Positions 1-6,911 of a DNA stretch of 12,228 bases are shown in pieces. Made by a program: the position numbers and the translations under genes. The notes beneath the pieces are model-generated. The model was not told where the DNA came from, searched no databases, and was given only the letters and a program-made list of their open reading frames with translations. The DNA comes from Legionellales bacterium UBA2469 (GTDB taxonomy: Bacteria; Pseudomonadota; Gammaproteobacteria; Legionellales; Legionellaceae): the NCBI GenBank assembly GCA_002342175.1, contig DDPL01000076.1:19619-31846 (forward strand), read 5' to 3'. Position 1 is the stretch's first letter. Every line of letters begins with the position of its first letter.

Positions 1-960
1 TTCAAAGGCTGCACGGCGATATATTACCCTTTTTTACATGCTGGCAAATGGGAAAAAACGCTTTTTTCCGCTTGGAAGAAAACCCGCAATCAGGTTCGGG
101 AAGATAGACATTTATCAAGTGCTTTTGTAGATTTATCACCGATGATAGCAGAGCTTCGTCTTTTCAAGTCAGAAGCAGAAATTGCGTGCATGCAAAATGC
201 AATTGATTGTTCTGTGGCGGCTCATTTAGAGGTGATGCAACATATACGACGCTTAAATTATGAATATGAAGCGGCTGCAATTTTTCATCAAAAATTAGGA
301 ATGCAGGGTTGTATGGATACGGCTTATCCAACGATTGTAGCTTCAGGTTCGAATGCATGTATTTTGCATTATACAAAGTCCAATCGAGCATTTCAAAACC
401 AAGATTTATTTTTGATTGATGCTGGCGGCGAATGGCAGGGATATGCGGCAGATATTACTCGAACTTATCCTGTGCGTGGCAAGTGGACTCGAGAACAACA
501 AGCCATTTATGAACTGGTTTTAGCAGCACAAGAAGAGGCGATAAAATGTATTCGTCCGGATTGTGAGTGGACACGAATGCAAACGATTATTGTTGAAATA
601 TTAACGCAAGGTTTGCTTGATTTAGGCATATTAAAAGGTAGCATTGAGGGGCTCATCCAAAGTCAAGCTTATAAACCATTTTATATGCATAACTCGGGAC
701 ATTGGTTAGGTTTGGATGTTCATGACGTGGGGAGTTATTATGATAAGCGACAACCAAGATTATTAGCATCAGGTATGGTTTTAACGGTGGAACCCGGCAT
801 TTATATTTCACCTCAACAACCTGGGATTGAGGATAAATGGCGGGGGATTGGTGTGCGAATCGAAGATGATATTTTAGTGACATCGGCGGGATATAAAAAT
901 TTATCTGCGGCACTGCCGAAAAGCATTGCAGCCTTAAAGGCAAGCATTGCTTATGTTTAA
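1..960 (+). CDS. pepP: Xaa-Pro aminopeptidase P (PepP), 5'-truncated by window edge
   Basis: Cytoplasmic metallopeptidase (M24 family, pita-bread fold) that removes an N-terminal residue preceding proline. The frame is open from base 1, so the real start lies outside the window; the first in-frame ATG (142) is internal, because the residues around it already match mid-protein PepP. About 319 residues are visible, against about 440 for the E. coli enzyme, so roughly the C-terminal 70% is present. All five dinuclear-metal ligands are visible (visible-residue numbering): Asp140 in LIDAGG, Asp151 in ADITRT, His234 in SGHWLGLDVHD, Glu264 in VEPGIY and Glu288 in RIEDDI. Spacing between the first three matches E. 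coli D260/D271/H354 exactly. The stop codon overlaps the start of ubiH, so the two are surely cotranscribed. Identification is secure from motifs and synteny. Confidence 0.97.
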   Translation, partial: FKGCTAIYYPFLHAGKWEKTLFSAWKKTRNQVREDRHLSSAFVDLSPMIAELRLFKSEAEIACMQNAIDCSVAAHLEVMQHIRRLNYEYEAAAIFHQKLGMQGCMDTAYPTIVASGSNACILHYTKSNRAFQNQDLFLIDAGGEWQGYAADITRTYPVRGKWTREQQAIYELVLAAQEEAIKCIRPDCEWTRMQTIIVEILTQGLLDLGILKGSIEGLIQSQAYKPFYMHNSGHWLGLDVHDVGSYYDKRQPRLLASGMVLTVEPGIYISPQQPGIEDKWRGIGVRIEDDILVTSAGYKNLSAALPKSIAALKASIAYV

Positions 961-2128
961 TACTGACGTTGATATTTTAATTATTGGCGGAGGACTCGTT
1001 GGTTTAAGCCTTGCCAAGGGCTTAGAGGATAGAGGAATTACTTATTTATTAGTGGATAAGTCGATACCAGCATCTTCGCAAAAAACGCTTAGAGCGTTGG
1101 CTTTATCTAAAACCAGTATTGCGATTTTAAAGCATTTAAAAGTATGGTCAAAAGTTAAAAAACATGTCACACCTATTCATCACATCCATGTTTCAAGTGA
1201 AGATGCATTTGGTGTGATGGAACTGGAAGATAAACAACATGAATTTTTAGGTAAAGTCATTGACTTGACGATGTTGCATCGAGCCTTGAAAAAGGTACTA
1301 CGAAAAGTTGAGCAGGTTCAGGAAGGTAAATTTGAGACATATGATGGCGATACCAAAACCGTGACAGTGATGATCGAGGGCATTGCTTATTTATTAAGGC
1401 CGAAAATAGTCATTGCAGCAGATGGCGCTGAATCTGAAGTGCGTAAAGTATGTAGAATGCCAATTGAAAGATATGCTGAACAAGTTGGGATGCTTGCGCA
1501 AATTACCTTGGAAAAACCGCATGAAGGCCATGCGTTTGAACGATTTACACAAGCAGGGCCTTTGGCACTTTTGCCCTGGAAAACCCATGATATGGGGATG
1601 GTGTGGGGATTGTCATTGAACGAAGCTGAATATTGGAAGAATCAATCAGAATCAGATATCCAATCCATGCTTAAAATGCAGTTTGCGGGACGAATCGGTG
1701 ATATTCGGGCGATAAAGGGAGTGGTTTTTTATCCTTTAAAACAAATTTTTATGCCTCGTCAATTTTTTAAAAATATTTTATTTCTAGGTCATGCGGCGCA
1801 TACTTTACATCCTGTTGCAGGCCAAGGTTTTAATTTAAGTTTACGTGATGTGGCTTGTTTATTGGATGCGATGATGCAATTTGGAATTGGTCAGGATATC
1901 TTTCCTGTTTATGCTGCAATGCGGTATAAAGATCAGCGATTAACACAATCGATGACTTATTTTTTAGCTCAAGATTTCCAGAAGATTCCACAGTGGATAA
2001 AAGGTTTAGGATTGGGTGTGATGAATCAACAGCTTATTTTTAAGCAAATGCTTGGTCGTTATGCACAGGGATTAGGGTATGAACTTCCAGATTGGGTTTA
2101 TGACGAGATGGGTGATTTAGATGAATAA
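953..2128 (+). CDS. ubiH: UbiH-type FAD-dependent ubiquinone ring hydroxylase
   Basis: FAD-dependent aromatic-ring monooxygenase of the UbiH/UbiF/COQ6 family; by family knowledge UbiH hydroxylates the 2-octaprenyl-6-methoxyphenol ring during aerobic ubiquinone synthesis, at the inner membrane. Seen, numbering from the ATG at 953 (391 residues): Rossmann FAD motif GGGLVG at 12-17, ADGAESEVR from 156 (the DG motif), and GHAAHTLHPVAGQGFN from 279 in the second FAD-contact region. That last motif normally reads GD; E. coli UbiH also departs from GD here (GN, as I recall it), which favours UbiH over UbiI/UbiF. An in-frame TTG at 947 would add two residues. AAAGG at 936-940 is 6 bases from that TTG and 12 from the ATG, so the TTG start is a real alternative. 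The gene overlaps pepP by 8 bases and the next gene by 8 bases. Confidence 0.9.
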   Translation: MFNTDVDILIIGGGLVGLSLAKGLEDRGITYLLVDKSIPASSQKTLRALALSKTSIAILKHLKVWSKVKKHVTPIHHIHVSSEDAFGVMELEDKQHEFLGKVIDLTMLHRALKKVLRKVEQVQEGKFETYDGDTKTVTVMIEGIAYLLRPKIVIAADGAESEVRKVCRMPIERYAEQVGMLAQITLEKPHEGHAFERFTQAGPLALLPWKTHDMGMVWGLSLNEAEYWKNQSESDIQSMLKMQFAGRIGDIRAIKGVVFYPLKQIFMPRQFFKNILFLGHAAHTLHPVAGQGFNLSLRDVACLLDAMMQFGIGQDIFPVYAAMRYKDQRLTQSMTYFLAQDFQKIPQWIKGLGLGVMNQQLIFKQMLGRYAQGLGYELPDWVYDEMGDLDE

Positions 2129-3245
2129 GGTGGCGGTCTATGGTGGGGGCGTTATTGCGATGACGGTGGCCTTGGGATTAAAACAACAAGGAATAGATGT
2201 AGCCATTTGGCGACCACCGTTGAATTTCCCAACACTGGCCACAAAAAGAGTATTTGCGCTAAATGATGCTTCTATGCATTTGTTAAATCAGCTGGGAATT
2301 TCTTTAATAGAACATGCCACCCGGGTACGACGCATGTTGATTTGGGATGAAATGACAGGTGCTCAAATTGAATTTAATGCCCATGACTTAGCCCAATCCC
2401 AAGTTGCTTCAATTGTGGAAGAACCCTTTTTATGGCAACAAACGTATGATGTTTTAATGGGGGCACAAATCCCAATCATTGAATTAAAAGATAAGATTGT
2501 GAATCAAGATGCCCAGGGAAAATGGCATGCTGATATGCACCAAGTTGATTTTTTATGTATTGCAGATGGCGCACGTTCAGTCATGCGAGAACATTTGAAA
2601 GTGCCTTGCGAAAAAGAATCTTATCATCAAACAGCAATTGTAGCACAAATCAAAATGTCACAAACACATGCAGGGACAGCGTTTCAAGTGTTTGGCAAAT
2701 ATGGGCCCTTGGCATTTTTGCCTCTCGAGGATGCTTATGCTTACTCGATAGTTTGGTCATTAGAAACCGAGATTGCAAAACAGTACTTGAGTTTAGATGC
2801 TGTAGCTTTTTATGCGCAATTGGAACAAGCTTTAGGTGGTCATCTGGGGCATGTTGAACAGGTTGACGGTGTTGAATCTTATCCCTTAAATATGATTCAC
2901 GCCCAAAAATATTATGGAAAAAATTGGATGCTTATTGGTGATTCAGCCCATCAATTTCATCCTTTAGCAGGCTTGGGGTTAAATGTTGGGCTTGCTGATG
3001 TTAAACTATTGATGAAACGCTTAGAGGATAATCCGAAAAGTATTTTTTGTAGTATAATGTTAAAACGATACCAACGTGAGCGACGAGCAATTTTAGTTCC
3101 TCTCATTTTTTCAATGAAGATGATAAAAAATTGTTTTTCAAATGAGTTTTCGCCTTGGGTGAAGTTAAGATCTATTGGAATGGACTTTTTGAATCATCAG
3201 GCTTTTTTAAAGAAATTGATGATGAATTGGGTTCGAGATGTTTAA
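2121..3245 (+). CDS. ubiI: second UbiH/UbiF/UbiI-family FAD monooxygenase, probably the C5 hydroxylase UbiI
   Basis: Paralogue of the preceding hydroxylase, 374 residues, also in the ubiquinone-pathway flavin monooxygenase family. Seen: N-terminal FAD motif GGGVIA at 8-13, where alanine replaces the third glycine of the usual GxGxxG; IADGARSVMR at 147-156; the canonical GD motif at 273-274 within LIGDSAHQFHPLAG; then GLGLNVGLADV, where GLG replaces the more usual GQG. The C-terminal helix region, with LRSIGMDF, fits the UbiI/UbiF subfamily. The symbol rests mainly on synteny (pepP-ubiH-ubiI in E. coli); the sequence alone does not separate UbiI (C5) from UbiF (C6) or a broad-range enzyme. The start ATG at 2121 overlaps the ubiH stop (ATGAATAA), so translation is probably coupled. 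No terminator hairpin with a T-run follows; the next gene begins 51 bases later. Confidence 0.82.
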   Translation: MNKVAVYGGGVIAMTVALGLKQQGIDVAIWRPPLNFPTLATKRVFALNDASMHLLNQLGISLIEHATRVRRMLIWDEMTGAQIEFNAHDLAQSQVASIVEEPFLWQQTYDVLMGAQIPIIELKDKIVNQDAQGKWHADMHQVDFLCIADGARSVMREHLKVPCEKESYHQTAIVAQIKMSQTHAGTAFQVFGKYGPLAFLPLEDAYAYSIVWSLETEIAKQYLSLDAVAFYAQLEQALGGHLGHVEQVDGVESYPLNMIHAQKYYGKNWMLIGDSAHQFHPLAGLGLNVGLADVKLLMKRLEDNPKSIFCSIMLKRYQRERRAILVPLIFSMKMIKNCFSNEFSPWVKLRSIGMDFLNHQAFLKKLMMNWVRDV

Positions 3246-3250
3246 TCAAA

Positions 3251-3278
3251 TTGATTTAAGATTGTAAACAATTATGTT
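3251..3278 (+). promoter_or_regulatory. candidate sigma70 promoter of the C1 peptidase gene
   Basis: TTGATT at 3251-3256 (-35-like) and TATGTT at 3273-3278 (-10-like) are separated by 16 bases. The predicted transcript start near 3285 keeps the ribosome site AAGGGGG (3287-3293) in the leader. Each hexamer matches consensus at four of six positions, so this is plausible but not strong. A palindrome covers the spacer and the -10. Confidence 0.4.
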
Positions 3279-3281
3279 TAC
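3264..3281. repeat. perfect 7-bp inverted repeat, operator-like
   Basis: GTAAACA at 3264-3270 and TGTTTAC at 3275-3281 are exact reverse complements separated by ATTA. The element lies between the second hydroxylase gene and the C1 peptidase gene and overlaps the candidate -10. There is no T-run after it, so it looks more like a dimeric repressor site than a terminator. No regulator is identified. Confidence 0.55.
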
Positions 3282-3296
3282 TGATTAAGGGGGCCT

Positions 3297-4361
3297 ATGA
3301 GAACACATTTATGGTTACTTCTAGCGATAATGGCGCCAGCTGGTGTTTTTGCGCAAGATATTGAAATGGTTGGAACAATCCATCAGAAAGTTGGAGCCAC
3401 AAATCAAAATTTGAAATTGGGTAAGACAAATGAAGAAGTGACTTTAATGAAGGTTAGTTTATCCCAACGCGCACAAGAAAAAATGCTTAAGCGATTTGCC
3501 AAGCAAATTAATTATGGTTCAACGGTTGAATCAGATACGAGTGCCTTACCTGCGGCTGTACATTTGGGCATGGAGAATGTACCCGTTTTGAATCAAGGTA
3601 TACATGGTTCTTGTGTAATTTTTGCAGCAAGTGCTGCGATGGACGCCATTTTAAAGAAGGGAGATTATGTTAGTCCCCTATGCTCACTACAATTGGGTCA
3701 ATATTTTCAAAACAATGGTTTTATGGTGAGTGGTTGGGATGGTTCCTTAGGAGGGATGGTTCTCGCTCAAATGGACGCTTTTGGCTTCATGTCGAAACAA
3801 GATCAAAAACAATTTAGCTGCGGCGGTTTAAATGAATACCCAACTGCAGAAAGCGATATTGGTCGTGAAATGACTCCTCCGGAATTTCATGTTTATGCCG
3901 AGCCCCTTGTTCAAAATCATATTGCATGGTCTTCAATGCTCGATATTTTCCAAACCATGAAAGATGATGTGGATACATCATCTTTGTTACAAAAGGTGAA
4001 AGGATCATTGAATAAAGGTGACCGAGTTATTTTTGGCGTGTTGTTGGCAGATTATGAAAAAGGACTTGCAGGTGCGGTTGGCACGCACAAAGTTTTTAAT
4101 GATACATGGGTTATTACACCTGAAATCATTAGTGACATGCGCCTTAATCCGCAATTTGCAGGGCATGAAATGATCATCATGGGCTATGATGATAATGCTA
4201 CTGCAAAAGATGATCATGGACGTGTGCATAAAGGTATGTTAAAACTTCGCAACTCATGGGGGGAGCGAATTGGTGATCAAGGCAATTTTTATATGTCTTA
4301 TGATTATTTCAAAAGTTTAGTGATTGAGATGCAACGCATACGATCAATTAATATGGATTAG
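3297..4361 (+). CDS. exported papain-like (C1 family) cysteine peptidase
   Basis: Predicted periplasmic or secreted cysteine protease, 354 residues. A short signal peptide (MR, then a hydrophobic run, cleavage likely after VFA at residue 19) is followed by about 75 residues without recognisable motifs, possibly a propeptide, and then a papain-type catalytic domain. Seen: oxyanion-hole Gln100 and nucleophile Cys106 in NQGIHGSC, with the same 6-residue spacing as papain Q19/C25; catalytic His290 in GHEMIIMGYDD; catalytic Asn319 in LRNSWGERIGDQG. The aromatic residue that usually follows the active Cys is Val here. All catalytic positions are intact, so activity is expected; the substrate is unknown. 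The start ATG has a strong ribosome site, AAGGGGG at 3287-3293. The gene has its own candidate promoter and a terminator right behind it, so it is probably monocistronic. Confidence 0.9.
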   Translation: MRTHLWLLLAIMAPAGVFAQDIEMVGTIHQKVGATNQNLKLGKTNEEVTLMKVSLSQRAQEKMLKRFAKQINYGSTVESDTSALPAAVHLGMENVPVLNQGIHGSCVIFAASAAMDAILKKGDYVSPLCSLQLGQYFQNNGFMVSGWDGSLGGMVLAQMDAFGFMSKQDQKQFSCGGLNEYPTAESDIGREMTPPEFHVYAEPLVQNHIAWSSMLDIFQTMKDDVDTSSLLQKVKGSLNKGDRVIFGVLLADYEKGLAGAVGTHKVFNDTWVITPEIISDMRLNPQFAGHEMIIMGYDDNATAKDDHGRVHKGMLKLRNSWGERIGDQGNFYMSYDYFKSLVIEMQRIRSINMD

Positions 4362-4368
4362 AAAAAGC

Positions 4369-4405
4369 AAAGTCGATTTGGTTGCAAAGCCATGTCGACT
4401 TTTTT
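4369..4405 (+). terminator. rho-independent terminator after the C1 peptidase gene
   Basis: AAAGTCGA at 4369-4376 pairs perfectly with TCGACTTT at 4395-4402, and T's continue to 4405. The 18-base intervening sequence can form small inner pairs (TGG/CCA). It starts 8 bases after the peptidase stop codon. Confidence 0.85.
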
Positions 4406-4422
4406 ATATAAAGGGTTTTTAA

Positions 4423-5265
4423 ATGGCAATTAAAGTTCAACATATCAATGCAACTGAAGCAGATATTCAAGGGAATCATGGCATTGGACGTTATTTCTTT
4501 TTAACCGGATCTGATGGACGAGCGAGGCAAATCTCTGAGATGTTTATCAATCGTGTGGAAAAGCTACATCCACGACAACATAATCTCTATATGGGCCAAA
4601 TAGAAAATGAACATGGCGAACGAATTGATGTTGCCTCAATTTCAACGGGTATGGGTGGACCAAGTGCGGATATTATTATTAATGAATTGGTCATGTTGGG
4701 GGCCAAACGTTTATTGAGAGTCGGAACATCAGGCTCATTGCATCCAAATCACATTCAGGTAGGTGATTTGGTTGTTGCGACTGGAGCGGTTCGAGATGAT
4801 AAAGCGTCATGGGATTATATTTACCCAGAATTTCCAGCAATGGCTTCTTATGAATATGTGGCTGCAGCTAAAATGGTGGTGGCTAAAAATCTGATTCAAG
4901 ATAAAAAAGTTCATTTTGGAGTGGTCCACTCTAAAAGTTCATTATTTGCTCGTGAATATCAGTTTTCCTTACTAAGAGATAGCAAAGATTACATGGATAC
5001 CATTCGAGATGCTGGTGTTTTGGCAACTGAAATGGAATGCGCGCAGTTTTTTACCTTAGCGCCTGTATTGACAGCACGGATGAATAAGACATTTGAACCA
5101 CAAGCAAGTATTTTTTGTGGTGCAATTTTAGCAATTATTGGTGATGAAAGTGGCTTTGCGAGTGATCCACAAGAAATTATACGAGCAAATGAACGCTCTA
5201 TTCGTTTTGCGATTGAGACAACTATCCAGTTGCATGATATGGATAAAAAATTGCAAATGCGTTAA
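4423..5265 (+). CDS. nucleoside phosphorylase, uridine-phosphorylase (Udp/PNP) family
   Basis: Cytoplasmic enzyme of the PNP/UDP phosphorylase superfamily, which splits nucleosides with phosphate to free base and ribose-1-phosphate (nucleoside salvage). Seen: TGSDGR at 28-33, in the position of the phosphate-contacting GDPDR loop of E. coli Udp; STGMGGPS at 74-81; LLRVGTSGS at 97-105, with Arg99 and Thr102 matching Udp Arg91/Thr94; and the ribose-binding EME at 203-205 in ATEMEC. Overall order and spacing follow Udp, but the protein is longer (280 versus 253 residues), with extra sequence at both ends. The Gln/Arg pair that reads uracil in E. coli Udp is not clearly conserved (the region reads AREYQ at 176-180), so base preference is open. 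Ribosome site AAGGG at 4411-4415. No promoter downstream of the preceding terminator leaves room for that site. The stop overlaps the convergent gene. Confidence 0.88.
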   Translation: MAIKVQHINATEADIQGNHGIGRYFFLTGSDGRARQISEMFINRVEKLHPRQHNLYMGQIENEHGERIDVASISTGMGGPSADIIINELVMLGAKRLLRVGTSGSLHPNHIQVGDLVVATGAVRDDKASWDYIYPEFPAMASYEYVAAAKMVVAKNLIQDKKVHFGVVHSKSSLFAREYQFSLLRDSKDYMDTIRDAGVLATEMECAQFFTLAPVLTARMNKTFEPQASIFCGAILAIIGDESGFASDPQEIIRANERSIRFAIETTIQLHDMDKKLQMR

Positions 5266-6848
5266 AACAAAAATTCCTTCACAACTTGTGGGTGAATGTT
5301 TTGATTGAAATCACTTTTTAACTTATTTAGAACCCATTGCGCATGAAAACGTTCTGGGTTCTCTAATTTAAGAGTTTCATCAATGAGGTAAGATAAGGGT
5401 TGCGTATTATCTAATCGAATCATGGTAAATGAATGAAATCTTTTATCATAAACAGGTATATTAGCTTGATGGAGTTGTTGTTCAAGCATTTTTTTGACAA
5501 CATCTTTGGCATTTTGTAAAAGCACATGTTTGATTTCAGGTAACACATGAGCGTCGTAAAATTGCTGATTGATGTTTGAATATGTTGAGGCTTTTTCCGA
5601 ATATTTTTTTTCAATTTTCTCAATGATCACATGTGGAATCGTTTGAATTTTCTGTTGTACTAAATAATCATCAATCGTTTCAATTAAATGTTTGATAAGT
5701 CGTGGATTGTGTAAACAATTAAAATATAAGACTAAAATTTGAAAATAACTATAGGGCAAACTCAATAGATGAGTCGCTAATTGAGGATCTTTTAATTTTT
5801 CTGAAAAAGAAGTGTTGTTTTCAAGGACCAGCAGGGATTGTAAAAACAGTCCGGACTTCCAACAATCAAGATAGGGATTGGCAGGTTGAGGTCCTGAGTT
5901 TTCAATCGCTATATTCCAACGGTTTTGACCATGAATGAGATTGAGCAATTGATCATATCCAGGTAAATACAAGTCTCTTAATAGGACATCCTGTTGGATA
6001 CGATGTTTAAATGACGCGTCAACCAATTGTTTTTTGTAAAGCTGGTTTAAGGAATTAAAGATTTTAAATTCAAACGCAGAAAAAATTGAACTATAACGAT
6101 GTTCACAAGAAACAGCGCATAGGTAGACATCTTTATTGTTTGTTGGTTTTGGTGGTGATTCAGGCTCTTCTTTGTGAAGACGTTCATGATAATGATGAAT
6201 TATTGCATGAGGATCTTCATTGAGAATGGTCTTTAGGGCTTCAAATAACAACGCATTAATAATCAATCTTTGAGTGCCTTGAACAAAAAAAGGTGCAATG
6301 GGGTCGTTTATAATGATGTGTTGTAAGGCTAAAGTATATTCATGCGTAGAAATATGACAAAAGTTTTTTCCTTTTGTCCAAAGGTGTTTGCTATGAGGCG
6401 CATATTTGCTATAAGCAATAACCTGCTGGAATAATTCAAAGGAAGGAGAATCTTGGTAGTGTAATAAAAATTGTTTTGGTAAATCATGTATTAAATCGCT
6501 AAAGATATCTTGAATTTCAAAGAAATGGGGTTTTGATTGAAAAATATGCTGAATCCATTGAAAATTGCTCGGGATTAATGGAATGGAAAAACAAGTATAT
6601 TGAGTGTCTTTTTCTTTGATGATGTCTTTAAAAATTATCAGAGAATGAGGCTGATAATGATTTAAAAATACTTCTAATTGTTGGGATGCCAAGTCATGCG
6701 CCGAAATTAATTGCAAATGAGGATACACATCTTCTTTTTTTAAGTACGCGCAGTAGTCAAATTGATTGAGTTGTTGTAAAGCGTCCTCTGCGGAGCCCAA
6801 GATATCGCTAGAGTTTGCACAAAGTTGTTTTGCTTGGAAGTTAAGCAT
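5262..6848 (-). CDS. large protein of unknown function
   Basis: A 528-residue protein I do not recognise. It has no signal peptide and no membrane-length hydrophobic segment, so it looks cytoplasmic, or exported by a route without a classical signal. Composition is rich in Gln, His, Leu and Ile, with predicted long helices, especially around residues 395-460 where charged IEKIEKKYSEK and KKMLEQQ stretches occur. I see no catalytic motif. Its stop shares the bases TTAA with the stop of the nucleoside phosphorylase gene. The ATG at 6848 has only a weak ribosome site (TTGGAT just upstream on the minus strand). A promoter-like pair sits in the 63-base gap behind the J-domain gene, so it could be transcribed alone or together with that gene. 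A full-length, stop-free 1.6-kb frame makes it a real gene; the function is unknown. Confidence 0.87.
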   Translation of the reverse strand: MLNFQAKQLCANSSDILGSAEDALQQLNQFDYCAYLKKEDVYPHLQLISAHDLASQQLEVFLNHYQPHSLIIFKDIIKEKDTQYTCFSIPLIPSNFQWIQHIFQSKPHFFEIQDIFSDLIHDLPKQFLLHYQDSPSFELFQQVIAYSKYAPHSKHLWTKGKNFCHISTHEYTLALQHIIINDPIAPFFVQGTQRLIINALLFEALKTILNEDPHAIIHHYHERLHKEEPESPPKPTNNKDVYLCAVSCEHRYSSIFSAFEFKIFNSLNQLYKKQLVDASFKHRIQQDVLLRDLYLPGYDQLLNLIHGQNRWNIAIENSGPQPANPYLDCWKSGLFLQSLLVLENNTSFSEKLKDPQLATHLLSLPYSYFQILVLYFNCLHNPRLIKHLIETIDDYLVQQKIQTIPHVIIEKIEKKYSEKASTYSNINQQFYDAHVLPEIKHVLLQNAKDVVKKMLEQQLHQANIPVYDKRFHSFTMIRLDNTQPLSYLIDETLKLENPERFHAQWVLNKLKSDFNQNIHPQVVKEFLF

Positions 6849-6879
6849 AAATCCAATTGATATTTAGATGCATCATTTT

Positions 6880-6908
6880 AGAATAGAGAATTTCAAGCGA
6901 ATAATCAA
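6880..6908 (-). promoter_or_regulatory. candidate promoter for the 528-residue unknown protein
   Basis: Read on the minus strand: TTGATT (6908-6903) and TATTCT (6885-6880) with a 17-base spacer, placing the transcript start about 25 bases before the ATG at 6848. The -35 matches consensus at four of six positions and the -10 likewise. AT-rich background makes chance matches common. Confidence 0.35.
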
Positions 6909-6911
6909 TGA

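Noticed and set aside
164..943. Minus-strand open frames within pepP
   Set aside because: They lie wholly antisense to a gene with intact catalytic residues and have no protein-like motifs or ribosome sites; they are shadow frames.
2555..2857. Plus-strand frame of about 100 codons inside the second hydroxylase gene
   Set aside because: Out of frame within a well-conserved flavoprotein gene; its composition (many Cys, Ser and Trp) is that of a shadow frame.
4382..4410. TTGCAA-N17-TATATA as a promoter for the nucleoside phosphorylase gene
   Set aside because: The predicted transcript start (about 4417) would fall after the ribosome site AAGGG at 4411-4415, and the hexamers overlap the terminator.
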